Program-made: the position numbers and the translations under genes
In this document: positions 10,100 through 18,601 of the stretch, one piece after another
Layout of the letters: each line of letters opens with the position of its first letter
How positions within the stretch are numbered: position 1 is the first letter of the stretch
The notes under the pieces: model-generated
Told to the model about the DNA's origin: nothing
Database searches by the model: none
Seen by the model: the letters and a program-made list of their open reading frames with translations, nothing else
From: Buchnera aphidicola (Nurudea shiraii)
Lineage (GTDB): Bacteria > Pseudomonadota > Gammaproteobacteria > Enterobacterales > Enterobacteriaceae
Length of the DNA stretch: 64,000 nucleotides
Assembly (NCBI GenBank): GCA_039829955.1
Contig: CP140035.1
Span: forward strand, 372,001-436,000
Direction of reading: 5' to 3'

Positions 10100-11031
10100 A
10101 TGAATCAAAGTTTACATTTAAAAAGTATTATATCTATCAACGATTTAACCAAAAAAGAACTAAAATTAATTTTAAAAATTGCTAATGTTTTTAAAAAAAA
10201 AATTATCTCAAATTATTAAAAAATAAAATCATCGCCATCTGTTTTTTCGAAGCTTCTACTCGCACAAGATTATCTTTTGAAACTGCTATACTTAAATTAG
10301 GAGCATCAATTATTGGATTTTCTGACGGAAATAACATTTCTCTTGAAAAAAAAGGAGAAAGTCTATCAGATACTATATCAGTTATTAGCGCATATGTTGA
10401 TTTAATTATTATCCGTCATCCTAAAGAAGGATCAGCTCGATTAGCATCTGAACATTCTAATCACATTCCCGTGATAAATGCTGGAGATGGTGCTAATCAA
10501 CATCCCACTCAAACATTATTAGATTTATTTACTATTCAAGAAACACAAAGAAAGTTAAATAATTTAAAAATAGGAATTGTAGGAGATTTGAAATATGGAA
10601 GAACAGTTCATTCGTTAACGCAAGCTTTGTCAAAATTTAAAAACAATAGCTTTTTCTTTATTTCTCCGGATACACTTACTATGCCTAATTATATAAATAC
10701 TATGCTACACGAAAAAAAAATAATTTGGAATAGATACGAAAGTATTCAAGAAATAATTCCAAAAATAGATATTTTATACATGACACGTGTTCAAAAAGAA
10801 CGATTTAAATCTCCTGAACATGTCAATATAAAAACACAATATATATTAAAAGCAACTGATTTACACAATGCTAAAAAGAACTTAAAAATCTTACATCCAT
10901 TACCTAGAATTAATGAAATTGCTAAAGATGTAGATCAAACACCACATGCTTGGTATTTTCAACAAGCGAAAAACGGAATATATGCACGTCAAGCATTATT
11001 AGCACTTATATTAAAAAAAAATATAATATGA
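10100..11031 (+). CDS. pyrB: aspartate carbamoyltransferase catalytic subunit, frame broken at an A10 tract
   Basis: Catalyses the first committed step of pyrimidine synthesis, joining carbamoyl phosphate and aspartate, in complex with PyrI. The ATG at 10100 begins MNQSLHLKSIISINDLTKKE, clearly the E. coli N-terminus. After the A10 tract at 10193-10202 the frame hits TAA at 10217. The homologous protein (NYLKLLKNKIIA, FFEASTRTR, HPTQTLLDLFTIQE, ILHPLPR) continues one frame over to 11031. One extra A restores a 310-residue protein against 311 in E. coli, with no other defect. A GTG at 10471 could start only a fragment lacking the carbamoyl-phosphate site. Rescue by polymerase slippage is likely; a sequencing undercall is the alternative. 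Confidence 0.9.
10193..10202 (+). other. A10 slippage tract in pyrB
   Basis: Run of ten A residues at the exact point where the pyrB homology changes frame. Eleven A residues would keep the frame. Long A tracts are known sites of RNA polymerase slippage in AT-rich endosymbionts, so a fraction of transcripts would encode full-length PyrB. Confidence 0.75.
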
Positions 11032-11477
11032 ATCATATTAAAAAATTAGAAGTAGAAGCAATTAATTGCGGAAGTGTTATTGATCATATCCCTATTTGTA
11101 TAGGCTTCAAATTATTAACACTATTTAAACTTTCAAAAATAGAAGAGCGTATTATAATAGGATTAAATTTACCTTCAAAAAAAATAATTAAAAAAGATCT
11201 AATAAAAATAGAAAACATATTTTTAACTGGTAATCAAATAGATCAATTATCAATCTATGCTCCATACGCTACAGTAAATTATATTAACAATTATAAATTA
11301 ATAGATAAGATATTTCTTAATGTACCACATCAAATAAATAAAATCTTGCTATGTCCTAATAATAATTGCATCAGTAATGACATAGAAATATCATCTAGCT
11401 TTAAATTTAAAAAAAATAATAATATGTATTTAATATGTAAATATTGTGAAAAAGAATTTAAAAAAACATTATTTTAG
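11028..11477 (+). CDS. pyrI: aspartate carbamoyltransferase regulatory subunit
   Basis: Binds the nucleotide effectors and a structural zinc, and assembles with PyrB into the allosteric holoenzyme. At 149 residues (E. coli 153) it has the four zinc cysteines at 109, 114, 137 and 140 (CPNNNC and CKYC), matching E. coli positions within one residue. The ATG at 11028 overlaps the pyrB stop as ATGA, which indicates translational coupling and matches the E. coli N-terminus. The frame is open further upstream to 10950, inside pyrB, but that extension has no homology. No pyrL leader or attenuator is visible before pyrB. Confidence 0.95.
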   Translation: MNHIKKLEVEAINCGSVIDHIPICIGFKLLTLFKLSKIEERIIIGLNLPSKKIIKKDLIKIENIFLTGNQIDQLSIYAPYATVNYINNYKLIDKIFLNVPHQINKILLCPNNNCISNDIEISSSFKFKKNNNMYLICKYCEKEFKKTLF

Positions 11478-11575
11478 GAAATCAATGACTAATAAAATTG
11501 ATGTTTTAAATCATTCTTTATATATTTAATAGTAAAAATTTAAAATTAGTAAAATATTTCCAGGAAAATTACACT

Positions 11576-11971
11576 ATGAATACAAACGAATGTAATAAAG
11601 ATATAGGGTCACATCCTATAGGACCGTATACAACAGCAATACAAGTAGAAAATTTAATTTTCATATCAGGACAAATTTCTAGTTCCATTGATAAAAATAA
11701 TGAAAATAACAGTATTATACTTCAAACTAAAAATATATTAAAAAATATCAAATGTATTTTAAAAAGATATAATGCTAAAGTTGAAAACGTCATAAAAACT
11801 ACTTTATTTATAACTGATCTAGAAAAATTAAATATTGTCAATGATACCTACAAAAAGTTTTTTTCAAAATATTCTAATCGTTTCCCTACTAGATCTTGTG
11901 TTGAAGTATCTAAATTACCACAAAACTCTTTGATTGAAATCGAAGCTATCGCATATAAAAGTTTGACTTAA
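11576..11971 (+). CDS. ridA: 2-iminobutanoate/2-iminopropanoate deaminase RidA
   Basis: Hydrolyses reactive enamine/imine intermediates released by PLP enzymes such as threonine dehydratase, protecting branched-chain amino acid metabolism. This is family knowledge for YjgF/RidA. At 131 residues it has the family hallmarks: Tyr18 (GPYTTAIQ), SGQI, Arg106 in TRSCVEV and Glu121, each one residue later than in E. coli RidA. It follows pyrBI in the same direction, as in E. coli. An AGGA lies shortly before the ATG, and a hairpin follows the stop. Confidence 0.95.
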   Translation: MNTNECNKDIGSHPIGPYTTAIQVENLIFISGQISSSIDKNNENNSIILQTKNILKNIKCILKRYNAKVENVIKTTLFITDLEKLNIVNDTYKKFFSKYSNRFPTRSCVEVSKLPQNSLIEIEAIAYKSLT

Positions 11972-11984
11972 AATAAAATATAAC

Positions 11985-12011
11985 AAGGCAAAGAATGTAC
12001 TCCTTTGCCTT
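11985..12011. terminator. hairpin between convergent ridA and deaD
   Basis: A perfect 9-bp stem (AAGGCAAAG / CTTTGCCTT) with a 9-nt loop lies 14 bp after the ridA stop. It is much richer in GC than its surroundings. Neither side has a continuous T run, so it may act weakly in both directions. Confidence 0.55.
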
Positions 12012-12183
12012 ATAAAATAAATATTTATAAAATATGAAAATAAAATTTCTGTAAAATTATATTAAATTAATAACAATTTTTAAAATGTTTTAAAATTATG
12101 TTATTTAAGTCAAATAAAATCTGACGTATGTTTTATATAAATAAATTAAAATTTAAACATTTTAATTTCATATATGTAATACA

Positions 12184-14001
12184 TTAAATAACTTTACGAT
12201 GATAAGAAAGGATATGTTTATTATCTTTATACGTATTTTTAGTGATTTTTGTTTGATCAATTATTTTTTTAGAATTAAAAGATTCTTTATTATAATTTTT
12301 TTTCTTATTTCCATATCGATAATTATTTTGATGTTTTACATTATGCAACATTTTCATATTAATTAATTTATTGAGTATTTTAGTATGAGAAAACAATTTT
12401 GATAAAACTGTTGATAATTTTTTTGGTAATTCAACTGTAGAATAAGTTGAAAATAATTTAACGCTACCAATATTTTTACTGCTAATGTTCCCCTCATTAG
12501 CAATTGCTCCAACAATATGACGTACTTCTACACCATCGTTTTTTCCCACTTCAATTCGATATAAATTCATATTATTATTTTCTTTATTTCCTCGATGAAG
12601 TTGAAAATTCTTTTTAGTATCATGATATCGATTAACATAATTTTTACGTTCGATTGTATTTCGAAATGCATACATTGAAATATCAGGTTTAATAATAAGA
12701 GGCCGTTCTCCTTGTGCCATTTTCAATAACGCAGCTGCTAACAATTCTATGTCTAATTTTTCTAAAGATATTAACTTAGGTAATAACTTGCGATATTGAT
12801 CTAGATCTTGACTTTCTAATTGAAATTGTACTTTTTTTGCAAATTTTTCTAATCTACGCTTACTTAAAAATTCAATTTTTGGTAATTTTACTTCTGTCAT
12901 ATTTACTTTCATAATTCGTTCAATATTTCTTAATAAACGTCTCTCTCGATTTTCAACAAATAATAATGCTTTTCCTTTTCTACCTGCTCTTCCTGTACGA
13001 CCAATACGATGTACATACGATTCTACATCCATAGGAATATCATAGTTAATTACTAAACTTATTCGATCAACATCTAATCCTCTAGAAGCAACGTCAGTGG
13101 CTATTAATATATCTAATCTTCCATCTTTTAATTTCTCTAACGTTTGTTCTCTAAGAGATTGATTCATATCTCCATTTAATGCAGCACTGTTATAACCATG
13201 ATTTCCTAAAGCTTCAGAGACTTCTAATGTCGCGTTTTTAGTTCGTACAAATATGATTGTTGCAGAAAAATCTTCTGCTTCTAAAAAACGTACTAATGCA
13301 TCAGTTTTTCTACCATATACTATCCAAAACTTCTGTTGAATATCAGGACGTGTAATAGTATTAGATTGAATTTTAATTTCTTTTGGATTTTTCATAAATC
13401 TTTTAGAAATTCTTCGAATAGCATCCGGCATGGTAGCTGAAAATAAAGCTGTTTGATGATTCATTGGAATTTGAGACATAATATTTTCTACATCTTCTAT
13501 AAATCCCATTCTTAACATCTCATCAGCTTCATCTAATACCAAACCATTTAAATTAGATAAATTCAATGTCCCTCTTTTCAAATGATCAAGTAAACGACCT
13601 GGAGTACCAACTATAATTTGAGGTCCTTTTCTCAAGATTTTTAATTGCACATCATATTTTTGACCACCATATAACGGTAGTACACGTAATCCAATTAAAT
13701 TTTTTGAGAAACAAGAAAAAGCCTCAGCAACTTGAACTGCTAGTTCACGAGTAGGTGTTAAAACTAAAATTTGAGGAATTTTTAAATGTAACTTAACATT
13801 ATTTAATAAAGGTAAAGCAAAAGCAGCAGTTTTTCCACTTCCTGTTTGTGCCATCCCTAATACATCTTGTCCAGATAAAAGGTATGGAATACATGCAGAT
13901 TGAATAGGAGAAGGTTCAACATATCCTATATCATTCAATGCATTTATGATAGACGAATTTAAACCTAAATTAGAAAATGTTTTTTTATAAGTATAAATCA
14001 T
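12184..14001 (-). CDS. deaD: DEAD-box RNA helicase DeaD (CsdA)
   Basis: ATP-dependent RNA helicase used in ribosome assembly and in mRNA decay at low temperature. Helicase motifs run in order: AQTGSGKT (51-58), PTRELA (83-88), DEAD (157-160), SAT (188-190), and HRIGRTGRAGR in the second RecA domain. A DbpA-like RNA-binding domain follows (NDGVEVRHIVGAIANE), then a basic, low-complexity tail. Length 605 versus about 629 in E. coli. It lies downstream of pnp as in E. coli, but nlpI, which E. coli has between them, is missing. Confidence 0.95.
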   Translation of the reverse strand: MIYTYKKTFSNLGLNSSIINALNDIGYVEPSPIQSACIPYLLSGQDVLGMAQTGSGKTAAFALPLLNNVKLHLKIPQILVLTPTRELAVQVAEAFSCFSKNLIGLRVLPLYGGQKYDVQLKILRKGPQIIVGTPGRLLDHLKRGTLNLSNLNGLVLDEADEMLRMGFIEDVENIMSQIPMNHQTALFSATMPDAIRRISKRFMKNPKEIKIQSNTITRPDIQQKFWIVYGRKTDALVRFLEAEDFSATIIFVRTKNATLEVSEALGNHGYNSAALNGDMNQSLREQTLEKLKDGRLDILIATDVASRGLDVDRISLVINYDIPMDVESYVHRIGRTGRAGRKGKALLFVENRERRLLRNIERIMKVNMTEVKLPKIEFLSKRRLEKFAKKVQFQLESQDLDQYRKLLPKLISLEKLDIELLAAALLKMAQGERPLIIKPDISMYAFRNTIERKNYVNRYHDTKKNFQLHRGNKENNNMNLYRIEVGKNDGVEVRHIVGAIANEGNISSKNIGSVKLFSTYSTVELPKKLSTVLSKLFSHTKILNKLINMKMLHNVKHQNNYRYGNKKKNYNKESFNSKKIIDQTKITKNTYKDNKHILSYHRKVI

Positions 14002-14502
14002 GTAAAATATATGTGCCTCTTAAGTAACAACGACCAGTTTACATAACTTATAATAAAAATATTTTTTATTTTCATTGGAAAATGTTAACCGGTTCAAAAT
14101 AGATAATTAAAATACTCATACTCTAAAAAGAGTAATAATAAATTATTTTCATTATATTTCAATAAAATATTTAAATACATATTTTATCAAATATAACTTA
14201 ATACATATAGAATAAGATTCGAATCGTATTGAACGCTTAAATGCATCTATACATTTAAATTTAAAGTTAATAACTAAAATAGCATTTTGAAACAAATTCT
14301 AAATATTACTTTACTAATTTTAAATAGTTATATAGATTAGCTTGAATTAGTACAAGTATTATATTTTAAAGTATAATACAAATATTTCTATAAAATAGAA
14401 CTTTCAATATTAAAATTTAAATATAATATGTTTTGTTAAAACTTATAAAAATTTTTTAACATATTGTAGTAATACAACATTATTTGTGATACAAATTGAA
14501 AT
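14002..14502. other. intergenic region pnp-deaD, site of lost nlpI
   Basis: Just over 500 bp of AT-rich DNA between pnp and deaD. In E. coli this interval contains nlpI; I see no recognisable lipoprotein frame or signal peptide on either strand. It probably contains a deaD promoter, which I cannot place. Confidence 0.5.
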
Positions 14503-16596
14503 TTAATATAAAGATGTTTTATTTTCTTTAATACTTAATCTCAATCTACCTTGCCTATCTATTTCTAATACTTTTACAAATACTTTTTGATTTAACTGAA
14601 GATGATCAGCTACTTTCTCTACACGTTTACTAGAAATTTGAGAAATATGAACTAATCCTTCTTTTCCTATTCCAATAGATACAAACGCACCAAAATCAAC
14701 AATCCGAGTAACTTTACCACTATAAATCTTTCCTACTTTAATTTCAGTTGTAATTTCTTTAATCCTACGAATAGCATTTCTAGCTTTCTCTTGTATCATA
14801 GCAGAAATTTTAACTGTTCCATTATCTTCAATTTCGATTGTAGTACCTGTTTCTTCTGTTAACATTCGAATAACTGATCCGCCTTTTCCAATTACATCTT
14901 TGATTTTTTCAGGGTTTATTTGAATTGTATGAATACGAGGAGCAAATTCAGAAATATCCCCCCTTGGTAATCTTATCGCTTTTTTCATAATTTTTAAAAT
15001 ATACAACCTAGCTTTTCTTGCTTGATAAAGTGCTAACTTAATAATCTTTTTAGTGATACTATTAATTTTTATGTCCATTTGCAATGCAGTAATACCATTT
15101 TTACTTCCAGCCACCTTAAAATCCATATCGCCTAGATAATCTTCATCACCTAAAATATCAGATAAAATTACAAATTTATCTAATTCTTTTACTAATCCCA
15201 TAGCTACTCCTGCCACTGCTGATGATATTGGAACTCCAGCATCCATAAGAGCTAAAGAAGCACCACATACCGATGCCATAGAAGAAGAACCATTAGATTC
15301 CATTATTTCAGAAACAATACGTATTGTATAAGGAAAATTTTCCAACTTCGGCATAACTGCTAATATACTACGTTTTGCTAACTTTCCATGACCTATTTCA
15401 CGACGCTTGGGAGAACCTACAGTACCTATTTCACCTACTGAATACGGAGGAAAATTATAATGAAATAGAAAGTTGTCTGTCCTATCACCTAACAATTCAT
15501 CAACGTTTTGAGCATCACGAGATGTTCCCAAAGTAACTGAAACTAAAGATTGTGTATCTCCTCTTGTAAATAATGCAGAACCATGAACTCTAGGTAATAT
15601 CCCGGTACGTATACGTATCTCACGTATTGCCTCTTTTTCTCTACCATCTATTCTTAATGAATTACTTAAAATACGATTCCGAACAATATCTCTTTCAATG
15701 TCTTGAAATAAAGACTGTATTTCTATTTCATTTATAACAAAATCTTCACCAATCAAAGTGGTTATTGTATCAGATTTAATTTTGTTTAACATTTCTAATC
15801 TTTTTTTTCTATCTAAAATTTTATATGCATCATCAATATTGCTTTTAGAAAGATCAATAACCCTTAATTTTAAACTTTCATCTATAAGATTTAAATTAGT
15901 TTCCCAAGCAGGAATATCTATATCACTCACTAAACTGTTGATATTCTGAATAACTATTTGTTGTTGTTGATGTCCAAAAAAAATAGCTTCTAAAATTCTA
16001 TCTTCAGATAAAATATTAGCTGCAGCTTCCACCATTAAAATAGATTGCATAGTACCAGATATTACTAAATCTAAATCACTTGACTTAATCTGATCAACAT
16101 TTGGATTTAATATATATTTATTATTTATATAGCCAACTCTAGCCGCTCCAATAGGTCCAGAAAATGGTAATCCTGATATGCTTAGTGCAGCAGATGCTCC
16201 AATTATCGCAATAATATCAGGATTTACTTTTGGATTTAACGAAACTACTGTAGCAATAATTTGTATTTCATCGAAAAATCTTTTTGGAAACAATGGACGA
16301 ATAGGACGATCAATTAAACGAGCAATTAATATTTCATTTTCACTTGGTCTACCTTCACGCCTAAAAAAACCACCAGGAATACGTCCTGCGGCATAAGTTC
16401 TTTCTTGATAACTTACTGTCAACGGAAAAAATTTTTGATCGGATAATACTTTTTTTTGACCAACAACAGTTACGAATACCGAAGTATCATCCATGCTAGC
16501 CATTACAGCTGCATTGGCTTGTCTAGCCATTTCACCTGTTTCTAATGTAACAGTATGTTGACCATATTGAAATTTACGTACAATAGGGTTTAACAA
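14503..16596 (-). CDS. pnp: polynucleotide phosphorylase
   Basis: Phosphorolytic 3'-5' exoribonuclease of mRNA decay; a trimer that docks on RNase E where that partner is present. It has two RNase PH domains, with the catalytic acidic segment DILGDEDYLGDMDFKVAG in the second, then a KH domain (GKGGSVIR) and an S1 domain (GKIYSGKVTRIVDFGAFVSI). Length 697 versus 711 in E. coli. It starts with TTG in the context of a strong AAGGA, encoding LNPIVRKFQYGQ; E. coli pnp also uses TTG here. It follows rpsO, as in E. coli. Confidence 0.97.
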   Translation of the reverse strand: MLNPIVRKFQYGQHTVTLETGEMARQANAAVMASMDDTSVFVTVVGQKKVLSDQKFFPLTVSYQERTYAAGRIPGGFFRREGRPSENEILIARLIDRPIRPLFPKRFFDEIQIIATVVSLNPKVNPDIIAIIGASAALSISGLPFSGPIGAARVGYINNKYILNPNVDQIKSSDLDLVISGTMQSILMVEAAANILSEDRILEAIFFGHQQQQIVIQNINSLVSDIDIPAWETNLNLIDESLKLRVIDLSKSNIDDAYKILDRKKRLEMLNKIKSDTITTLIGEDFVINEIEIQSLFQDIERDIVRNRILSNSLRIDGREKEAIREIRIRTGILPRVHGSALFTRGDTQSLVSVTLGTSRDAQNVDELLGDRTDNFLFHYNFPPYSVGEIGTVGSPKRREIGHGKLAKRSILAVMPKLENFPYTIRIVSEIMESNGSSSMASVCGASLALMDAGVPISSAVAGVAMGLVKELDKFVILSDILGDEDYLGDMDFKVAGSKNGITALQMDIKINSITKKIIKLALYQARKARLYILKIMKKAIRLPRGDISEFAPRIHTIQINPEKIKDVIGKGGSVIRMLTEETGTTIEIEDNGTVKISAMIQEKARNAIRRIKEITTEIKVGKIYSGKVTRIVDFGAFVSIGIGKEGLVHISQISSKRVEKVADHLQLNQKVFVKVLEIDRQGRLRLSIKENKTSLY

Positions 16597-16775
16597 AATA
16601 ATGTCCTTAATATTTTATAATTGACATTTCTATCAAATATGATTTAAAAATTAAAAATTTTATTTGTTTTTAAATAAAATATAAAATATTTAATAAAACA
16701 CATGAAATGTTTGAAAATAAAATGTTTTTAAAAATATTGTTACTATGTAAATTTCACATTTACTGAAAATCTTTA

Positions 16776-16796
16776 AAAAGGGCTACCTGCCCTTTT
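16776..16796 (-). terminator. rpsO terminator / pnp processing hairpin
   Basis: On the minus strand an 8-bp stem (AAAAGGGC / GCCCTTTT) with a 5-nt loop is followed directly by TTTTT. It lies about 50 bp after rpsO and well before pnp. This corresponds to the E. coli rpsO terminator, where readthrough supplies pnp. Confidence 0.8.
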
Positions 16797-16848
16797 AAAA
16801 ACATAGTTTTATATATGCATTAAAACAAAACATTTATAATTTTAATTT

Positions 16849-17118
16849 TTAACGACGTAATTTTAACTGATTAATAATGTATACGTAACGTGATGTATCT
16901 TTATTTTTTAAATAATTTAATAACTTTCTACGATGCGATACCATATTTAGTAATCCGCGCCTACTACAGAAATCTTTTTTATGAATAAAAAAATGTTTTT
17001 GTAAACAATTAATTTTATATGTTAATAAAGCAATTTGTACCTCAGATCGTCCGCTATCTTTTTTGTTAATACCGAATTTTATAATCAAATCATTTTTTTT
17101 TAAGATATCTACAGACAT
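16849..17118 (-). CDS. rpsO: 30S ribosomal protein S15
   Basis: Primary 16S rRNA-binding protein of the 30S platform. It is 89 residues, the E. coli length, with the conserved segments SGRSEVQIALLTYKIN, HKKDFCSRRGLL and SHRRKLLNYLK. I chose the ATG at 17118. The frame is open to an in-frame ATG at 17133, but the GGAG inside that upstream codon context sits at Shine-Dalgarno distance from 17118, and only the shorter form matches E. coli. It lies between truB and pnp, as in E. coli. Confidence 0.95.
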   Translation of the reverse strand: MSVDILKKNDLIIKFGINKKDSGRSEVQIALLTYKINCLQKHFFIHKKDFCSRRGLLNMVSHRRKLLNYLKNKDTSRYVYIINQLKLRR

Positions 17119-17231
17119 ATTATTATACTCCATGTAATGTTTTGCTATTAACAGAAAAATAAAAACTAAGAAATATATTTAATATTTATTATATTACTAT
17201 TATATAGATCTTGTAAAAAATATCCAGAATA

Positions 17232-18155
17232 CTAATTATCTGAAACTAAACGATAAGGAAATAACTCTCGACATTTATTAACTTTTCCTATTCCAATAAA
17301 TTGTTTATCTTTTCCTTGTGTTATTCGAAAAAATAAACTATTTGAGTTACAAACAACTTTAATTTTTTTTCCACTTTTTATTGTATGCGCTTCTGTATCA
17401 GATACATTTATTTCTGGAAAAATTAATACAGGAGAATCTATAGGAAACAAAATCTTATTTAATTTTTTAAAAAAAATCTTTATTTCAAATTTCTTTAGTG
17501 ATTTAAGTTGACTTATAGTAACCATACTAGAAGATAAATAATTCCCTACTTGTAACCTATGCAATTTAATTACATGCGCTCCACAACCTAAAGATTCTCC
17601 TATATCCTCTATTAAAGTTCTAATATACGTTCCTTTAGAACATATTACTTCTAATTCTAAAAAACAGTTGTCATAATTGATATATTTCAATTGATAAATA
17701 GTAATTTTTCGACTTTTTCTAGGAACGATAATTCCTCTTCGAGCATATTTATATAACGATTTACCTTTATATTTTATGGCGGAATACATTGAAGGAGTTT
17801 GTTGAATTTCCCCTCGAAAAGAATTTAAAACTTCAACTAACTTTTGAAATACAAAATTTACTGTTCTCGTTCTAATAATTTTACCTTCGGAATCTGATGT
17901 ATCTGTAGTTTGCCCTAATTTAGCTAAAACACAATAATGTTTTCTAGCTTTAAATAAAAACTGGGAAAATTTAGTTGCTTCTCCACAACAAATTGGTAAC
18001 ATTCCTGTAGCAATAGGATCTAATGATCCTGTATGTCCTGCTTTTTTTATATTTAATATCTTTTTTACTTTCTGTAAAATACCATTAGAAGAAAAACCGC
18101 TAGGCTTGTTTATTAATATAATGCCATTAATTCTTTTAAATACATTTAAAGACAT
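17232..18155 (-). CDS. truB: tRNA pseudouridine-55 synthase TruB
   Basis: Makes pseudouridine 55 in the T loop of tRNAs. The catalytic motif GHTGSLDPIATG places the nucleophile at Asp46. RTLIEDIGESLGCGAHVIKLHR and the C-terminal PUA-like part are present. Length 307 versus 314 in E. coli. It follows rbfA by 16 bp in the nusA-infB-rbfA-truB-rpsO-pnp series. Confidence 0.96.
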   Translation of the reverse strand: MSLNVFKRINGIILINKPSGFSSNGILQKVKKILNIKKAGHTGSLDPIATGMLPICCGEATKFSQFLFKARKHYCVLAKLGQTTDTSDSEGKIIRTRTVNFVFQKLVEVLNSFRGEIQQTPSMYSAIKYKGKSLYKYARRGIIVPRKSRKITIYQLKYINYDNCFLELEVICSKGTYIRTLIEDIGESLGCGAHVIKLHRLQVGNYLSSSMVTISQLKSLKKFEIKIFFKKLNKILFPIDSPVLIFPEINVSDTEAHTIKSGKKIKVVCNSNSLFFRITQGKDKQFIGIGKVNKCRELFPYRLVSDN

Positions 18156-18171
18156 TTAACTATCCTTAACG

Positions 18172-18546
18172 TTAAAGCTTTTTTTTTGCTTCATGCAATA
18201 AAGACTTGTTTATCAAATTATTCATTCTTATACCTTTTATTAATGAATCATCATAAAAAAAACTTAAAACAGGAACAACTCTTAAAAAAATTCTCTTAGC
18301 TAATATATATCTGATATAGGATGCAGATTTTTGTAGTTTCGAAATAACCTCACTGGAAGAAAACATTGTATCTGTATTAAAAACACTAATATATACTTTG
18401 GAATAGTTTAAATCTCGAGAAACTTGTACTTCCGAAACTGTTATTAAAAATTTTAAAAAAAAATTTCCTAAGAAATGTTTAATAACCCATGAAATTTCTT
18501 TTTTTAGTTCTTTTGATACACGAAGAGAACGGTTAGACTGTAACAT
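18172..18546 (-). CDS. rbfA: ribosome-binding factor A
   Basis: Small KH-fold protein needed for maturation of 16S rRNA and the 30S subunit. At 124 residues (E. coli 133) it shows RVSKELKKEISWVI, VSEVQVSRDLNYSKVYISVF and VPVLSFFYDDS, the family hallmarks. It sits between infB (55 bp upstream) and truB, in the E. coli order. Confidence 0.93.
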   Translation of the reverse strand: MLQSNRSLRVSKELKKEISWVIKHFLGNFFLKFLITVSEVQVSRDLNYSKVYISVFNTDTMFSSSEVISKLQKSASYIRYILAKRIFLRVVPVLSFFYDDSLIKGIRMNNLINKSLLHEAKKKL

Positions 18547-18601
18547 TTAAAATGCTCTCCAATCATTTCTTAAAAATTAGAAAATTAACAATATTTATGT
18601 T

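Noticed and set aside
10471..11031. Independent short gene starting at GTG inside pyrB
   Set aside because: It lacks the carbamoyl-phosphate site that lies just upstream in the same frame, and the homology continues upstream without a break to the A10 tract. It is part of pyrB.
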